The translations under genes and the position numbers were made by a program. From assembly GCA_964036665.1 (NCBI GenBank), contig OZ038528.1, forward strand, positions 26,027,245-26,091,244: 64,000 nucleotides of DNA, in the 5' to 3' direction. Each line of letters starts with the position of its first letter. Positions within the stretch are counted from its first letter, which is position 1. The stretch comes from Gordius sp. MW1 (taxonomy: Eukaryota; Nematomorpha; Gordioida; Gordea; Gordiidae). Positions 46,470-59,178 of the stretch are shown in pieces. A model generated the notes under the pieces. The model did no database searches, was not told the origin of the DNA, and saw only the letters and a list, made by a program, of their open reading frames with translations.

Positions 46470-47164
46470 AATATACCACAAGTCCATCCTTCAAATTTAA
46501 CTACACTTGCAGGTCTAAATTTATTATATATATTATTTTTTTTACTTTATACTTTTTGAGCCATTATATTTATACTGGTTTTTATTATAATCAAACCTCA
46601 CCTAAAACACTTTCATCTGATCAAAAATTTTCTAATAACTATATTTCTAATTTTTTTATCATATATAATTTCGCTTCTTTTATACTAGCGGAAATTTGTA
46701 TTATTTCTAATTAATTCTGATTTCCCAAATATTGTAAAAGCCTTCATTTAACCAAATTTGAAGGAGGTTTTTTAACATCTCTTCATTTTGATGCTATAGA
46801 TTTTAGGCTACAGCATTACACTATTATAAACGCAGTACTAAAATAATTTCTCTACAATGTCGAAAACATTATAACTGACATTTATACACCAGTGGTGTAT
46901 AAATTTTTGTCACCCAATTATGCTTAACATCGCACTTTTTAACCTAAAAAATTAACAAATACCTTATAGGTATTTGAAACTGTTACAAATCTATTAAATT
47001 TTAAATAAATATGCCTTTTCCTATTTTTAAATTAACTAATATTCATTTTAATAATATAGCATTCTATTTTTTGAATCATAAACTCTCCCACAGATGACCC
47101 AAAATTTGTCATATATGTTCTATTAATTCATACTAATTATTTAGCTAATAGGACTAAGCCAAAG
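46470..47164. other. No recognisable feature
   Basis: AT-rich. Possibly the body of the non-autonomous Helitron that ends at 47188. Its 5' end was not found. Confidence 0.4.
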
Positions 47165-47188
47165 CAACGCATGGCCGGGCATAGCTAG
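47165..47188 (+). mobile_element. Helitron 3' end, plus strand
   Basis: GCAACGCATGGCCGGGCATA followed by CTAG at 47185-47188 and T. A GCCA...TGGC stem lies just upstream. Confidence 0.65.
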
Positions 47189-47624
47189 TATATATATATT
47201 ATTTTAAACAAATAAAAAAATCAAATCAGTAATGAAGTAAAAATTTGAATTATAAAAAAGCTGTTGCGATTATCATTGACATAGATTTGTTTTATATTTT
47301 TAGTTTCTACATTAATAGATCATATGAAGAGGAAATATGTTTTGATTTCCTTGCGATTACATATATCACTAACCTTTGTTATTTTCCTAACCAACCCACC
47401 ATAAAGGTTTTAAATGGGAAAGGCTGCCATGTCATTCTCCTTGTTTTAAATACCAGTCATAGACGAGATAGACTGCTCACAACGCACAAAATGTGTACCT
47501 TTTTCCACCATTTTTATGTGAACGTGGTAAAGGGTTGATCATAAATAAATTTGTAATTTTCGCAAATTAAATAATCTTAAAAAGGTAAATAAAAAAATAT
47601 TGAATTGGGTAGATATCACAAACT
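47189..47624. other. No recognisable gene
   Basis: A 97-codon plus-strand frame at 47245-47538 has no recognisable motif, and I do not call it. Confidence 0.4.
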
Positions 47625-50600
47625 CTTCTTCTTCTTTCTATAGCTGTTTGTAACCTAGGCTGGTAGTCAGTCCTTTCAGCATTTGTTTCCATTTGTTTCT
47701 ATGTTTACATAGACCTTTCCTTATCCTGGGGATTTTCATATCGTGCCGTATTTTATGAATCCAGGTAAGCTTGGGTCTTCCTCTCCTTTGTTTTCCTGCG
47801 AAATATATCATCTCGATTTTCTTTCCGGCGTAGCTATCATCCCTTCTTTCGACATGGCCATACCATCTTAGTCTATTTGTTAGGAGCTTTGTCGTAATAG
47901 ATGTAGTACCCAAAATTCTTCTTATTTATTTATTTCGCCTATGTTCCTTTTTGCTTAGACTAGCACCCATCTTAGCATTCTCATCTCCATGGTCGCAAGA
48001 CGCTGCTCCTCTTTTACTTATAGCCCATGATTCCGAGCTATACAGGGCTGTTGGATGCATGATGGATTTATACAGTGCGCCTTTTAGTCTTCTCGGAATG
48101 TTTTTGTCACACAGAACGCCTGTCAAGTCCCTTCACTTAAGCCACAAGGAATTTATCCTTGCTTGGATTTCTTTATCCATTCCACCATTCGATTGAAGTA
48201 TTGATCCTAAATATTTGATCCACGCTTATAAGTTGCCAATCACCTAAAATAAGGAATGCACTTATGGTTTTCATCCGATTTAAACTTTGTCTTCATGTAT
48301 TATGTTTTCTTTCGATTTACCCTGAGACCACTTTCTTCTATTGCATTTACCCATCTATTTACAGTATTAGCTAATTCTTGTTCACTTTTGGCACAGAGGA
48401 TTATTCTGCAAGATCATTGCCCAAGGAGCTTGCTCGCCCAAATCCTTGGTAATAATATCCATTCATTATAAATAGAAAGGGACTAAGAGCTGAACCGTGA
48501 TGGAGTCCATTGTTAATGGCAAAGTCCTTTGTAGTCCCCACCGTTATTCTAACGTACGTTCTATTCTTGTACATATCTTTTATTGCTCTGACGTATAATT
48601 CTAGCACATTGTTTTCTTTAAGACATTTCCACACTAAAGTACGAGGAACCTTATCGAACGCTTTTTCTAGATCGATAAAACACATGTGCAAATCCCCATT
48701 CCTTTTTTAAACTGTTCCATTAATCTTCTAACACTGTTTTGCTGTAGACTTCTCCGGCATGAATTCGAATTGGTTATCTCGAATTTGAACCAAACTCCGA
48801 AGCCGTTTTTCAATCACTTTTTCCCACACCTTGAAAGTGTGACTCAAAAGCTTTATCCCTCTGTAATTGTTGTAATTCTGAATGTCCACTTTCATCTTGT
48901 ACATCGGGATCATGTAGCTATCCCTCCACTCATTAGGCATTTTACCCGCAAGATATTGTTGAAAAGGTTGGCGAGGAATTGTGCACCAGTATTGCCTAAC
49001 GTTTTCAAACCCTCTATTAGTATATTGTCTGGTCCAAGAGCTTTTTCCGACTTTAGTTAACCATAGCAACTTTGACTTTCGTTTCCGTGCCAGTCCGCCG
49101 TGTTTAATTCTCCTATTGTATTTTGCTGGTTAATGTCTTCAACTACAGGCCCCTTTTCGATTGTTAAATCGCTATAATAGTCGTACCATCTTTGTAGTAT
49201 ATGGCTGTCGTGTGTTAGTATTTCTCCCTTTTGACCCTTGATTAGCCGGCATTCTCGGTAATCTTTAGAATTCGGGCCCTTGACTTTGCGATTTTGTGTA
49301 TCAATTTTTCTCCTTCCTTCGAGTTTAGTTTTACATTTATATCGTCGTACACCTTGCTTTTGCTACGAATTTTTTAGCCGATCTTTTAGCTACTTGGTAA
49401 GCTTGCTTATCATTACTATCCTCGCTTTTATACCAAACTTTGTACAATCTCTTCTTTTCCTTGTTACATTTTTGCACTTCTTCATTCCACCAACACGTCT
49501 CCTTGAGAATTATTTTAGTGGGCTTGCTTTCACCTAGTATTTGTCGTCCCGCTTTTCGCATTGTGGCAGCTATGCCATTGCATTGATCCTCATATGAAGT
49601 ATTTTCCTTAAATTCAGCATGTTTAATTACTTGTTCCTGAAAATGTTGGATTTATCCTTTAGTTTCCTCCATTGTATAGTAGCCGCTACTCTTTGCACCT
49701 TTTGCCCTTTAACATAAAGTCCATCACCAACAGCTTGTGTTGGCAGGCCAATATTTCACTCGGTATTACGTTAACATTTTAAACATACTTTAAGTGCGCT
49801 TTGTTGACTAGAAAGAGATCTATCTGAGTGGTACGGCTGCCGCTTTTGTACGTTATAAGATGTTCCTATCTCTTTTTGAAAAAGGTATTTTTTATTGCTA
49901 GATTAAATTTAGAATTTCCGTACCTCCTTCATTTCTTAGGCCGTAACCACGACCACCGTGATTTCTTTCAAATCCTTCCCTTGATTTGCCCACGTGTCCA
50001 TAGAGGTTCGCTTCGATAATTATTAGTCCCTTTTTGTCGAATTGGGATAGAACATCTTCCTCCTTCCAAAATTACTCTTTTTCCGCCTCAGAGCATTCAC
50101 TTTGAGGGGCGTATGCTGATATAACGTTTATCGTAGTAGATTTATAACAAAGCTGTATCGCCACAATTCTGTCATTGATTCTTTTAACGTCGACGACAGT
50201 TTGCTGAAATTATTCCGATAACACTATACCGACGTAATTCCGATGAGTTTCTATACTGTAAAAATATCATTTGTATCCGTCACCTATGTATTTTGCTTTT
50301 TGGCCCATCCATTTGATCTCTTGTATACAAGCGATATCGATTTTTCTCCTCCTTAGAACGTCTGCCAATTTTCTGCACTTGCTAGTCATTTTATTAATAA
50401 TCCATCACCCAAGCTTTATCCTACGCAAACTAATGCCTTTAACCGCTTCCGTTTGTTGAGAGAGCAGTAGCCTTCGTTTATTTTCCACACATATAAGGCG
50501 AAGAATGCGCGCGTCGTTTAATGGGGACGCCCTAGCTTGTTTTTCATGCTGCTTCTTTGTTGTAGTATACATTTTGGTTTATATGGAATGAGGGAGTATT

Positions 50601-50919
50601 GCTATCTCGGCCTTCCAAGCCAGACGGAACTATGTTAGATTCTCCTATTGCATTGGCGTACGCAAGGGTATGCTGTAAGGTTGTAACACTACCCATGAGT
50701 GTCAAATAATAAAATTTTTATATGGTATTTGCACACAAATATTACTGAATACTGATAATTATAATTCATAAATGATTTTTGTGGAAGTGCTATTAAGTTT
50801 TTCGTTGCTTTTTCTATTTTTAAATGTTCAAAATTTATAAATTTTATTCAAAATTTATAAATTTTAAATTTAAATTTTAGATTAGTATCTCCCCTCACAT
50901 CCTTTTTCCGAAATTTCAA

Positions 50920-51870
50920 TATGAAGAAACGCCAACAATATCCTTCCATTTATAACTACTTCCCTAAAAAATTAACTTTTCGAAGGAGAAAAGTAAAATT
51001 ATTAAAATTCACTCTAGATTCTAGAATTTGATTTAGAAAATGTTAGTACTAATTCAGTAGGAGAAGAAGAGGAACATAGAGATCAGGATGAGGGTGATAA
51101 ATAAATTATATAAGCTAAATATAGATTCTAGAATCTATTTCCATAGAAAAAGATTGTATTAATTCTGTAAGACTAAGAATACAAGAAAAAGAGGATAATC
51201 AGACACCAAGAGATCAAGGTAATTTACAATTATTATAATTCACTCTAGATTCTTGAATTTAATTTAGAAAATGTTAGTACTAATTCAGTAGGAGAAGAAG
51301 AGGAACATAAAGATCAGGCTGAGGGTGATAAATAAATTATATAAACTAAATATAGATTCTAGAATCTATTTCTATAGAAAAGATTGTATTAATTCTGTAA
51401 GACTAAGAATACAAGAAAAAAAGGATAATCAAACACCAAGGGATCAAGGTAATTTACTCTTTGTTAAAACTCATTCACTAAAATTTTTTTTAGAAAATAA
51501 TCAAACATTAACTTTTCTAGATACTGCCAGTGTGAAGTCTAAAATAGATATTAGTGAGGATAACATCAGAATATATTAAATACTTATACTTTTAGATGAC
51601 CATGATATAGGCAATTATATTTACTCAAATTTGATTGGGATGGAGAAATTTAGAGTTTTTAAATTAATCTGGCAACCTATGGAATGCTTCGAGTTCCCCA
51701 AATCTGGACCTCGTAATTTAAAATTTTAATATCAGTGGTTTAAACAATGGCCATGGTTATGTTATTCCAAAAAGCTTGGAGGAGCTTTTTGTAAGTATTA
51801 TGTACTTGCAGGGAAAATTACGGGTGGAAAAGGCTCTCAAAATTTAAATATTTTAACTGTAAATGCTTAT
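50920..51870 (+). pseudogene. TTF zinc-finger (ZMYM1-like) hAT transposase remnant
   Basis: The N-terminal part reads KKRQQYPSIYNYFPKK near 50920. An acidic stretch (SVGEEEEH) occurs twice because of an internal duplication. The zinc-finger region follows at about 51590-51870: HDIGNYIYSNL, LKFQYQWFKQWPWLCYS, GGAFCKYYVLAGK. This order is known from ZMYM1-like hAT proteins. The catalytic core is missing and several stops break the frame. Confidence 0.7.
51006..51460 (+). repeat. 231-bp tandem duplication within the transposase relic
   Basis: The units start near 51006 and 51237 and both contain CACTCTAGATTCT, GAAAATGTTAGTACTAATTC and ACAAGAAAAA. They differ at few positions, so the duplication is relatively recent. 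Confidence 0.85.
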
Positions 51871-52599
51871 ACCTAGTTAGATAATAAATTCTAGTTTTTA
51901 AATCACAGTTTGTGCTTTTAACACCAAAATGCAAAACAAACATTCAACAAACATTCACAAAATAATTATCATTTTAGAACAAAAAAACATTTTTATCCAA
52001 AAAAAATATTTACAAAAAAAATTTCACCTTTAAAATTTTCTAACACTACCCATGATTAAATCCTAGTTACGCCTATGTCGTATTGACAGACTTAATCTAG
52101 CACTTCCATTTCACTAGTACTCCCTCAAAAAGCCCATAAATTTTAGTCTCACCAAGAACCTTGCCAATAGGGTGACCCCACCAGTAACAAACACAAAAAT
52201 TGTGTTTGGCTACCAAAGGTATAGCTTCTTGGATCACAAGAGTACACAAGCTCAACCACCACTACAAGGTATTTCTGGCTCGGGCTGAGAGTTAACAAAA
52301 ACACCATTTTAAAATAAATATCATTTAAACAATGCATAAAAATTAAAAAATGTAAAAACTGCGATTAAAGTTTGTTTGATAATATAGCGCCGTCAATAGT
52401 TATAAACTAGTGAGGAAGGTAAATTGACTGTTATAGGGCAAAATTACATGGTTAAAATTCACCAGTTGCACTCTTTAAAATGGAGCAAAATTTGACACAC
52501 AATTAACCATATGCAACATATGGCATGAGCAGTCTATCTACTCTATAATACCAGTAAACCTCGTAAACTATATAAATTCCTAGTTCCACTAATCTCCAT

Positions 52600-52960
52600 T
52601 CGCCTTTTACACAGCTCCACAAATATTGGCTTTGTTATTCCATCCTGTTATCTAACCTATAATTCTGATAGAGAATTTTGCGCTGATTATTAATGTGTTT
52701 TTAGTTTTTTCCCGAAACCTCCCTTTTTTTAGATAAATGAGGTTGAAGGTGCAAAAAATGCCCATTTTACCCCTTTTTGAGGCTCAATAGCCACGAAATT
52801 TTTAATTTATATCATAAAATATTAATTTATTCCTGTAGATTAAAGTTTCATCTATAGTCAGTTATTTATTTTTTTATATCACCCTTATATTTAAATTTAT
52901 TTGCGTTTACGTAAACCCCTTCCCCTTATTAAAATTCGCCCCGCTATAGACATATTGGGT
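52600..52960 (-). repeat. Interspersed repeat (copy 3, inverted, no foldback seen)
   Basis: The inverted sequence matches 45330-45680, for example AGAATTTTGCGCTGAT, AGATAAATGAGGTTGAAGGTG and GCGTTTACGTAAACC. The foldback end at the right is not recognised. Confidence 0.7.
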
Positions 52961-54413
52961 TCGAAAATTTTGAACCCAATCTGAATCTCAAATTAAACTG
53001 GAAAAAATGTAAAATTTTCTATCCCTCAACACAATCTACTTTCCTATTTCTAAAATTTTTTAATGATAAAGAGAGAAAATTTCTTTCTTTTGGGATCACT
53101 TATTGGCGGTGAAAAAACACTTTTAAAATAACGCATCTGTTTAAATGTTTGCTCGCACATCAGCTCTTTTTTCAAAAATTAATCAATGATTTCGCTTATC
53201 TTTTTACACTCATTCAAAGTCGTACAAAATATTTTATTAAGGAGAATTGAAAATTGAAATTTAAAACGAACATTTGAATCCAAGCTTCCTTTCCAGCAAA
53301 ATCAGGAGGATTATGAATTCGTCCACAGCATATCCCTAACTACTTTTATATCCCCTTTAAATATGTAGAAGAGCAGAATAGATTATTTTAAAATCTAATC
53401 TAATAAACTTTTTCCATAGACCAACAAGCTTTTTTCAACATAGCTAAATGAGCTATATAATATTTAATATAATTCAATGTGTAACACTTTTATTTTTTAT
53501 CACAAACATTATAAATATATAATTAAAATTGATAATAGAAATTAGGGGGACATAGATGGGAATTGGACTTTACTAAAATATTATTTTCAAAATTATCTTT
53601 AATAAATAAGAACGTTTATCTCGAAGGATAAGTTTCCTAAGCTAAAAAGCCTTTCAACAGGAGAACTAGATGGAAGACAAAGGTTATATTTAATAAAAAT
53701 TTGTTTCAACTGGGGATTTTTTATAAATATCAAATGAGGTATTATTCAGTTTTATCATCTGGCGATACTTCAATTTTTATTGGACAAATGAATTCAAAAT
53801 AATCTTCCATCAAAGGCCAAGGTAAAGAGTTAGTTAAATCCAAACATGCTCATCATTAACATTCTCCACTTAGGAGTATAAATTAGATTTACTATCAATA
53901 TCCATCTTTTCTAATTACAGACGCATATAAATCACATAAATTAAACTAAAAAATTTTGCTGACAATAATACAGGCTCGGTTGTTCTTGTTTTTTATAATA
54001 AAAAATACGCGCTTAATGAATCGTTCTTGTTAAGCAGGCTTAAAAATTCATTTTAAATAATAATATTTGTGCTGAACTATAACTAGTTCAGTTTTAAGTT
54101 CAGAAAAAAGTGAACTAGTTTGTAACAGCTCTAATTGTTATATAGTTTTAGTTCGTGGTCGATCTGTAATAAATAAACGTTCATAATAACTTTCGGCTTG
54201 TTTGAATATTATTCATTGATATCTCTAGTAAGTGACGCCTTAAAATAATCTCTAATTATTCGTAACTTATATAATCTTCTCTTATATTTTCTACACATAT
54301 CATGCATATCTTATGCGAAAATTGGTCTAACATTTTGTAACAATATGTAAATCTAGAGATTTGAGAAGTGTTTTAAACGGTTGTTATTTAAATGCAGAGT
54401 AATAAATTAAAAA
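52961..54413. other. No recognisable gene
   Basis: AT-rich. Near 54070-54125 several GTTCA/GAACTAGT words form small inverted pairs. Nothing else was seen. Confidence 0.45.
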
Positions 54414-54546
54414 ATGCTCAGTAAAATGTGCTCAGTATTTTATTAAAGTGCTTAGTTAAAAATTCAAAATTGCTCAGTAAATTAACTTTAAATTCTCAGC
54501 TTTAAATTAATAATGCTCAGTATTTTTGATAAAATGCTCAGTAATA
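54414..54546. repeat. Cluster of TGCTCAGTA words
   Basis: TGCTCAGTA, or a close variant, occurs about six or seven times at irregular spacing with AT-rich spacers. It is not a strict tandem repeat. Its role is unknown. Confidence 0.6.
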
Positions 54547-54865
54547 TAAATTCATAATTTGTGATATTAATTTATTTTGCGCTGTTTTAAAAAATATGGT
54601 TTAAATAAAGAGAATTACATATTTTGTAAAGGTGAGATAAATAAATTAAAAAGTTAATCGTAAATATTGGGAAAACATTCGGTTATGGCTAATGAATTAT
54701 ATTTACAGATAGTTATGCCGATTTTCTGTCGTATAAAAAACGATTTGCGATTATCATGGGATAGCAATGAAATTTGTTTCCCTTTTTTTTATAAGTTGTA
54801 AGGCTAGAGGGCTAAAGGTTGTTAGGGTAGTTATCGCAACGGAACAAAATATATTAATAGTTTTG

Positions 54866-55715
54866 TTAATTCCCGAGTATTTTGAAATTTTTAGAGCCTT
54901 CTTTGTTATGATTAGATGGGGCAAATACGTCAATACATGTATAGTCCCATGCTAAATTGAGTCCTTTTTCCCAAGCACCTAAAGTTTGGCCATCTGGTCG
55001 TTTGTTGTCATCACAGAGTCCTGTGGGTTCGAGAATTGAGGGAAAACCAGCTTTGGTGAAATAGTTATGTATAAGTTTGTTAACCGCGATATGTCGAAAG
55101 TACCGGGCTTTGTTGCGATTACAATGAAGGCCATGATGGCCATTCGATTTTACGGAATTATTGCAAAGTGAACAAGTGTGTTCAGCCACTATATTGCATC
55201 CTAATCTTAGGCCTACTGCGAAGCGGAATTCGGTGTTGGATAAGAGAAGACCAAGGTTACGGCTAGGGAAAGCTTCGACCCATTCGTGACTTGAGCGTGA
55301 AGCTAAGCTCCTAAGCGCTGGAAGTTCCTCTGCCTAAGCGCCATTAATAAGAGACTTTAAGAGGCACAGGGGACCAATCCAACACTTTTGGGAGTTTACT
55401 TCAAGGAATTTAGTAGGGACGTTAAAGAATTTCTTTCCATTGTTGAAAGGCAACGTCGAGTAAGTTGTCATGATGTTGGGTTAATGTTGAAATGAAGCTT
55501 TCATTTGACGTGCGGCTTGATATAAATGCGGATAGAGATATGGAGGCTATTGAGCTTAAGCCTAGCCACCCTAGTTTTGTTTGAAGGCAAGCTTGTTGCC
55601 AGTGTGTAGAGCCTAGTGTTAGATTGGTTTTTTCTTCAGTTAAAACCTTAAGTTCTGCATCAAATTTGGACAAGGCCTCGTTTTTGAGAACACTGCAGAT
55701 GACCGGAAGCTGTGC
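54866..55715 (-). mobile_element. LINE family 2, copy B, C-terminal part
   Basis: The minus strand encodes a typical non-LTR retrotransposon C-terminus: AEHTCSLCNNSV, HGLHCNRNKARYFRH, LEPTGLCDDNKRPDG, WDYTCIDVFAPSN, and upstream (55422-55673) a region aligned to 56700-56890 of copy A. It is 5'-truncated at about 55715, where copy A's poly(A) end starts. Confidence 0.85.
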
Positions 55716-55721
55716 ATTAAT

Positions 55722-58224
55722 TTTTTTTTTTGGTTAAAAAGTTTATTTTTACGAAACAAAGTTACATAAATAAACGAAATACAAAAATAAGGACATATTG
55801 GTTAAATACAAAGATCTATATCATTATCCTCTAAAATGGGCCATGAGTCGGCAAAGGATTTAAAGTTGTATCGTAACAAGAATCCCTCGTTGTTGCCTGA
55901 TCAAAAAGGACGCAGAAATTTTAGATTTCGACGAGCGTTTTCCGATTTCTTTAAAAAACCCCATTGCCTGTTTGCCAAAGGAACCGGAGCACGTGGCAAC
56001 GACAGGGATAAAAATATTGGTTGCCAAAAGGGCAGAATACTTTGTAGTTTTACGTCCTTCTGCTGTAGCGATAGGGTCGTAATTAAAATGGGAAGAAACA
56101 AATAGGTTAATACAAGTAAAATCTCATTTGAGGGATAGGCCATTTTGCCAGGGGACTAGAGAAGAGCCGTCAGGGCGCATCCTACCTTCAAGAGAGAGAT
56201 CTGACGGCTCAAGGATTGAGGGGATTTTTGCCTTTTTAAGGGCAGCTTGAATTAATAAATTAGCTTTAGTGTGCCTAACATATTTATATTAGTTTGCTAG
56301 ACAGTGTAGAGGGTGCCTTATTCGTCTACAACGGTAAGACAATTTTGACAATTGAATTCTTTGCTGTAACTAATCCCCAACCTTAAAGCTATGGAATATG
56401 ATAGCTCAAAGTCTTCAAGCAGCATTTCCAAAAGTTTGCTGGGATAGGCATGAAGCCACTCGTGACTGGAACCATTAAAAGCGAAGGACCTATGGTTGTA
56501 ATGCTGGCTATCATCGCTGCTCGATAAAAGGTAATCAACGGAGCGCGATACTAAGCCAGATTCCCAATCCTTTTGTCTCGAGCTTTGAGGTTGAATGGTC
56601 TCGGGTGTGACATTCAAATTCCAAAGCTTCAAGGCTTGAGTTAGCAGAGGGTCGGAATCATGTTTTGTGATATTAAAAATTAAGTTTTGGAAAGACTTAA
56701 AAGAGGAAATAAAAGCAGCTAGCGATATGCTGCCGTGAGGACGAATTCCTAATCCTCCAGATTTGGTTGGGTGGGATGCTTGAATCCAATTGTTGGTATT
56801 AAATTTTAAATTTTTTCTAATAAAGGTTTTAAAAAGCCTTTGTACGACTTTAAAACGTCTCGGTGTAAAAATGCGCCAGATGAGCGAAAACAATGATTAA
56901 TCTTTGAAATGTTTAAATAGTTTTTGATTAGGTAAAATGAGTGATGCGCAGGCAAGTATCTTAAAAGTTCCGTTTTAGATTTTAAAATTTCGAGGTTCTT
57001 ATGAAGAAAATTTAAAAGAGATTTTTCACCGCCAATGGGTGATCCCAAAAGGGATATGTTTTCTTTCTCTATAACTAAAAAAGTTATAAAAATTGGAAAG
57101 TCAATCGTGTTGGGGGCCTGAAAGATTTCGCATTTTTTCGAGTTTATTTAAGATTTAGAGTGGGTTCGAAATTTTTGATGACTATATATAGCGTTACTAA
57201 TCTCCTCCGGGCGGCCACATAGGGTGGCGTCGTCGAGATATCAAACATTTAAATCGAGGGTACACTGAGATGATATAGCCTCGACTAAATTATGAATGGC
57301 TAAACAAAACAAAGGAGGGCATAATGGCTCTCCTTGTTGGATGCCTTCGGACGAGTCAATGACGTATTCGCCAAATCGAAGCTTGGTTGTAGAACCATAG
57401 CTTAATAAAATGTAATTTAAAAATTGTGGGAATTGGGCTAAAAAAGTGTTAATAAGAGTTTCCCTTCGAATGCTGTTAAAAGCATTGACGAAATTTAATT
57501 TAACAAAGCAGGACTCGGTAGGAATATTTTGAAGTGTAATCCGGCCAGCATGGCTGGCTGCCTCACAGCCGCTTTTAATTCCGAAGCCGAGTTGATGAGG
57601 GCAGAGCTTGGCGGATAAAGAGGGTTTTATGAGTTTGCAGAGGATTTTAGATATAATACGGCGAAAAAGACTTCCAATGGCAATGGGTCTAACAGATTAT
57701 CCAATTTTTTGATGGCGATTGCACCGAATAAAATAGGGATGATTTCATGAGGAAATTTTCCATTAACAATGATATTACAAAAAGAAGTAATAGAATTTAA
57801 AAGAGGTTCAGTATTTAAATTATTTAAGTTGAGTAAATCTTGTAGATACACTCGGCGCCATCCGTCAAGTCCGGCTGCGGAGTCCAAAGGGAAGGAGTTA
57901 GGGGCTTCACGGATGTCTGAAGACTCAAGCACTATTGATGATGGAGATGTGGGGTATTTACTTGCTGAGGATGCTGGTGGGTGTTTTTGATTAAGCTCCC
58001 AATAAGAGTCAGGGCAACAAGGGGCAATTGTTGTTATCATAAAAAGCTCTAAGGGCAAATTTTGGGTTGAAATTATGGATTTTATTTGAGATGTGCTTAG
58101 CAGTTTGGTTAATTGAGAATTCCAGTGGAAAGGGTTTTGTTTTACTTGTGCATGTTATGGGAACATCAGTATTAAAACACAGAAGGGATTGTGCTCTACT
58201 AAGATTTAGCATTATATCTTCCAT
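55722..58224 (-). mobile_element. LINE family 2, copy A, with reverse transcriptase
   Basis: The minus strand runs from an ATG at 58224 to a short poly(A) (plus-strand T run at 55722). It includes DSAAGLDGWRR near 57870, the catalytic stretch YLDDATLCGRPEE at 57202-57240 and a GSSHEWLHAYPS region near 56450. The C-terminal end (FGKQA-like, near 55950) matches the fragment at 18561-19035. Several stops and frameshifts break it, including a stop two codons before YLDD. The clade was not determined. It differs from the RTE-like elements. Confidence 0.85.
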
Positions 58225-58260
58225 AATGCCTCCAATAATTAAGTCGCTGATGCTTTTATA

Positions 58261-58574
58261 ATTTATATGTTTCTCACCCTTTTAATATTTATATTATATA
58301 CCAAATTATAATCTTCACTATGCTTAAGATTAAACTATTGTAAAAAGTGAGGCTAAGAATTTTGCTAATTTTTTAATGTATTGCTATGCTTAACAATAGA
58401 TTCCCTCGCATATCCTAATATGCAAGCTAAGATATGAAAAAATTTCCTTACTAAAAAGTGGTTATAATTGCCCATTGGCAATAGAGTAATATTATAGACT
58501 TTTCAATAATAAGGACAACACATTTTGACATAATATTTATATGTGATAAGGAATTTGTAATGCAAAATACGACT
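58261..58574. other. GPCR-type 3' flank
   Basis: The part near 58450-58574 (GCCCATTGGCAATAG, ACAACACATTTTGACA) resembles 7575-7660, downstream of the GPCR copy at 7753. It belongs to the same duplicated unit. Confidence 0.5.
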
Positions 58575-58727
58575 AAATACATTTTTTTGATAAATATATA
58601 AGGCGAACCCTATTTACACCATATATTTCTACAAATGTATTTTAATCCTTGATGAATTTTGGGTTCCAGAATTACCAGAATTAATAGTATATATACGCCT
58701 AAACAATTTACACCATATTTCGTAATA
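58575..58727 (-). pseudogene. GPCR pseudogene, C-terminal piece
   Basis: The minus strand keeps the end of helix 7 and the C-terminus of the receptor family (compare 7753-7860). It ends exactly at the left hAT target duplication. It continues at 61405-61512 and 63246-64000. Confidence 0.8.
58720..58727. repeat. Left target duplication of the hAT
   Basis: TCGTAATA, identical to 61405-61412. Confidence 0.92.
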
Positions 58728-59178
58728 CAGTGATTCTTAACCTAGGGGTCGCGACCCCCAAGGGGGTCGCGAGAAGTTTGCCGGGGGGTCGCCAAATTTT
58801 TTTAGAATAAAATAAAAATATTCAGAAAAGCTTTAGAAAAAATACTCACCTTGGGATTCGAACTCGTTGCATTATGTTTGTTTACATTTACAAGACGTCG
58901 CTATAACCACTCACACCATGCTGCTATTAAAATACGTTGTGAAACTTATTATTTATAATGAAAATAATTTTTTGAATGGTAGATTTTTTTGCTGTTTCAT
59001 AATTTATTCATTTTCTAATCTTTAAAATAATTATCTTCATTTAATTTTACAATTCAACAAATTTAACTTCTGAAATTTAAAAATAAAGCGAACTTCTCAC
59101 CACAGACTTTGGATCGCAAAATAGTGCATTATTTCTTATATTGTTTGTTCATTTTAAATAGTTATTATATTCCATATT

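Larger units (their letters stand above)
50651..52077 (+). mobile_element. Decayed hAT element with ZMYM1-like transposase remains
   Basis: The left end CATTGGCGTACGCAAGG and right end CCTAGTTACGCCTATG are imperfect inverted repeats. The flanks TCCTATTG (50643-50650) and TCGTATTG (52078-52085) agree at seven of eight bases. Inside is a plus-strand relic of a TTF-type zinc-finger transposase. The ends resemble those of the CATGGGCGTAGCCAG MITEs, so this family may have mobilised them. Confidence 0.75.
47625..52340 (-). mobile_element. RTE-like LINE, decayed, split by a hAT element
   Basis: The 3' end at 47625 is a GAAAGAAGAAGAAGAG tail. Minus-strand frames give the C-terminal wing (RLRWYGHVERRDDS near 47840), a reverse transcriptase core (CFIDLEKAFDKVPR near 48660, GLHHGSALSPFLF near 48490, NNYRGIKLLSHTFK near 48860) and endonuclease remains (49900-50450). 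The 5' leader seems to continue at 52086-52340 beyond the hAT insertion at 50651-52077. There are many stops and frameshifts. It is a different subfamily from 11262-14322. Confidence 0.8.

Noticed and set aside
47245-47538. 97-codon plus-strand frame
   Set aside because: No recognisable domain and AT-rich codons typical of chance frames. Not supported as a gene.
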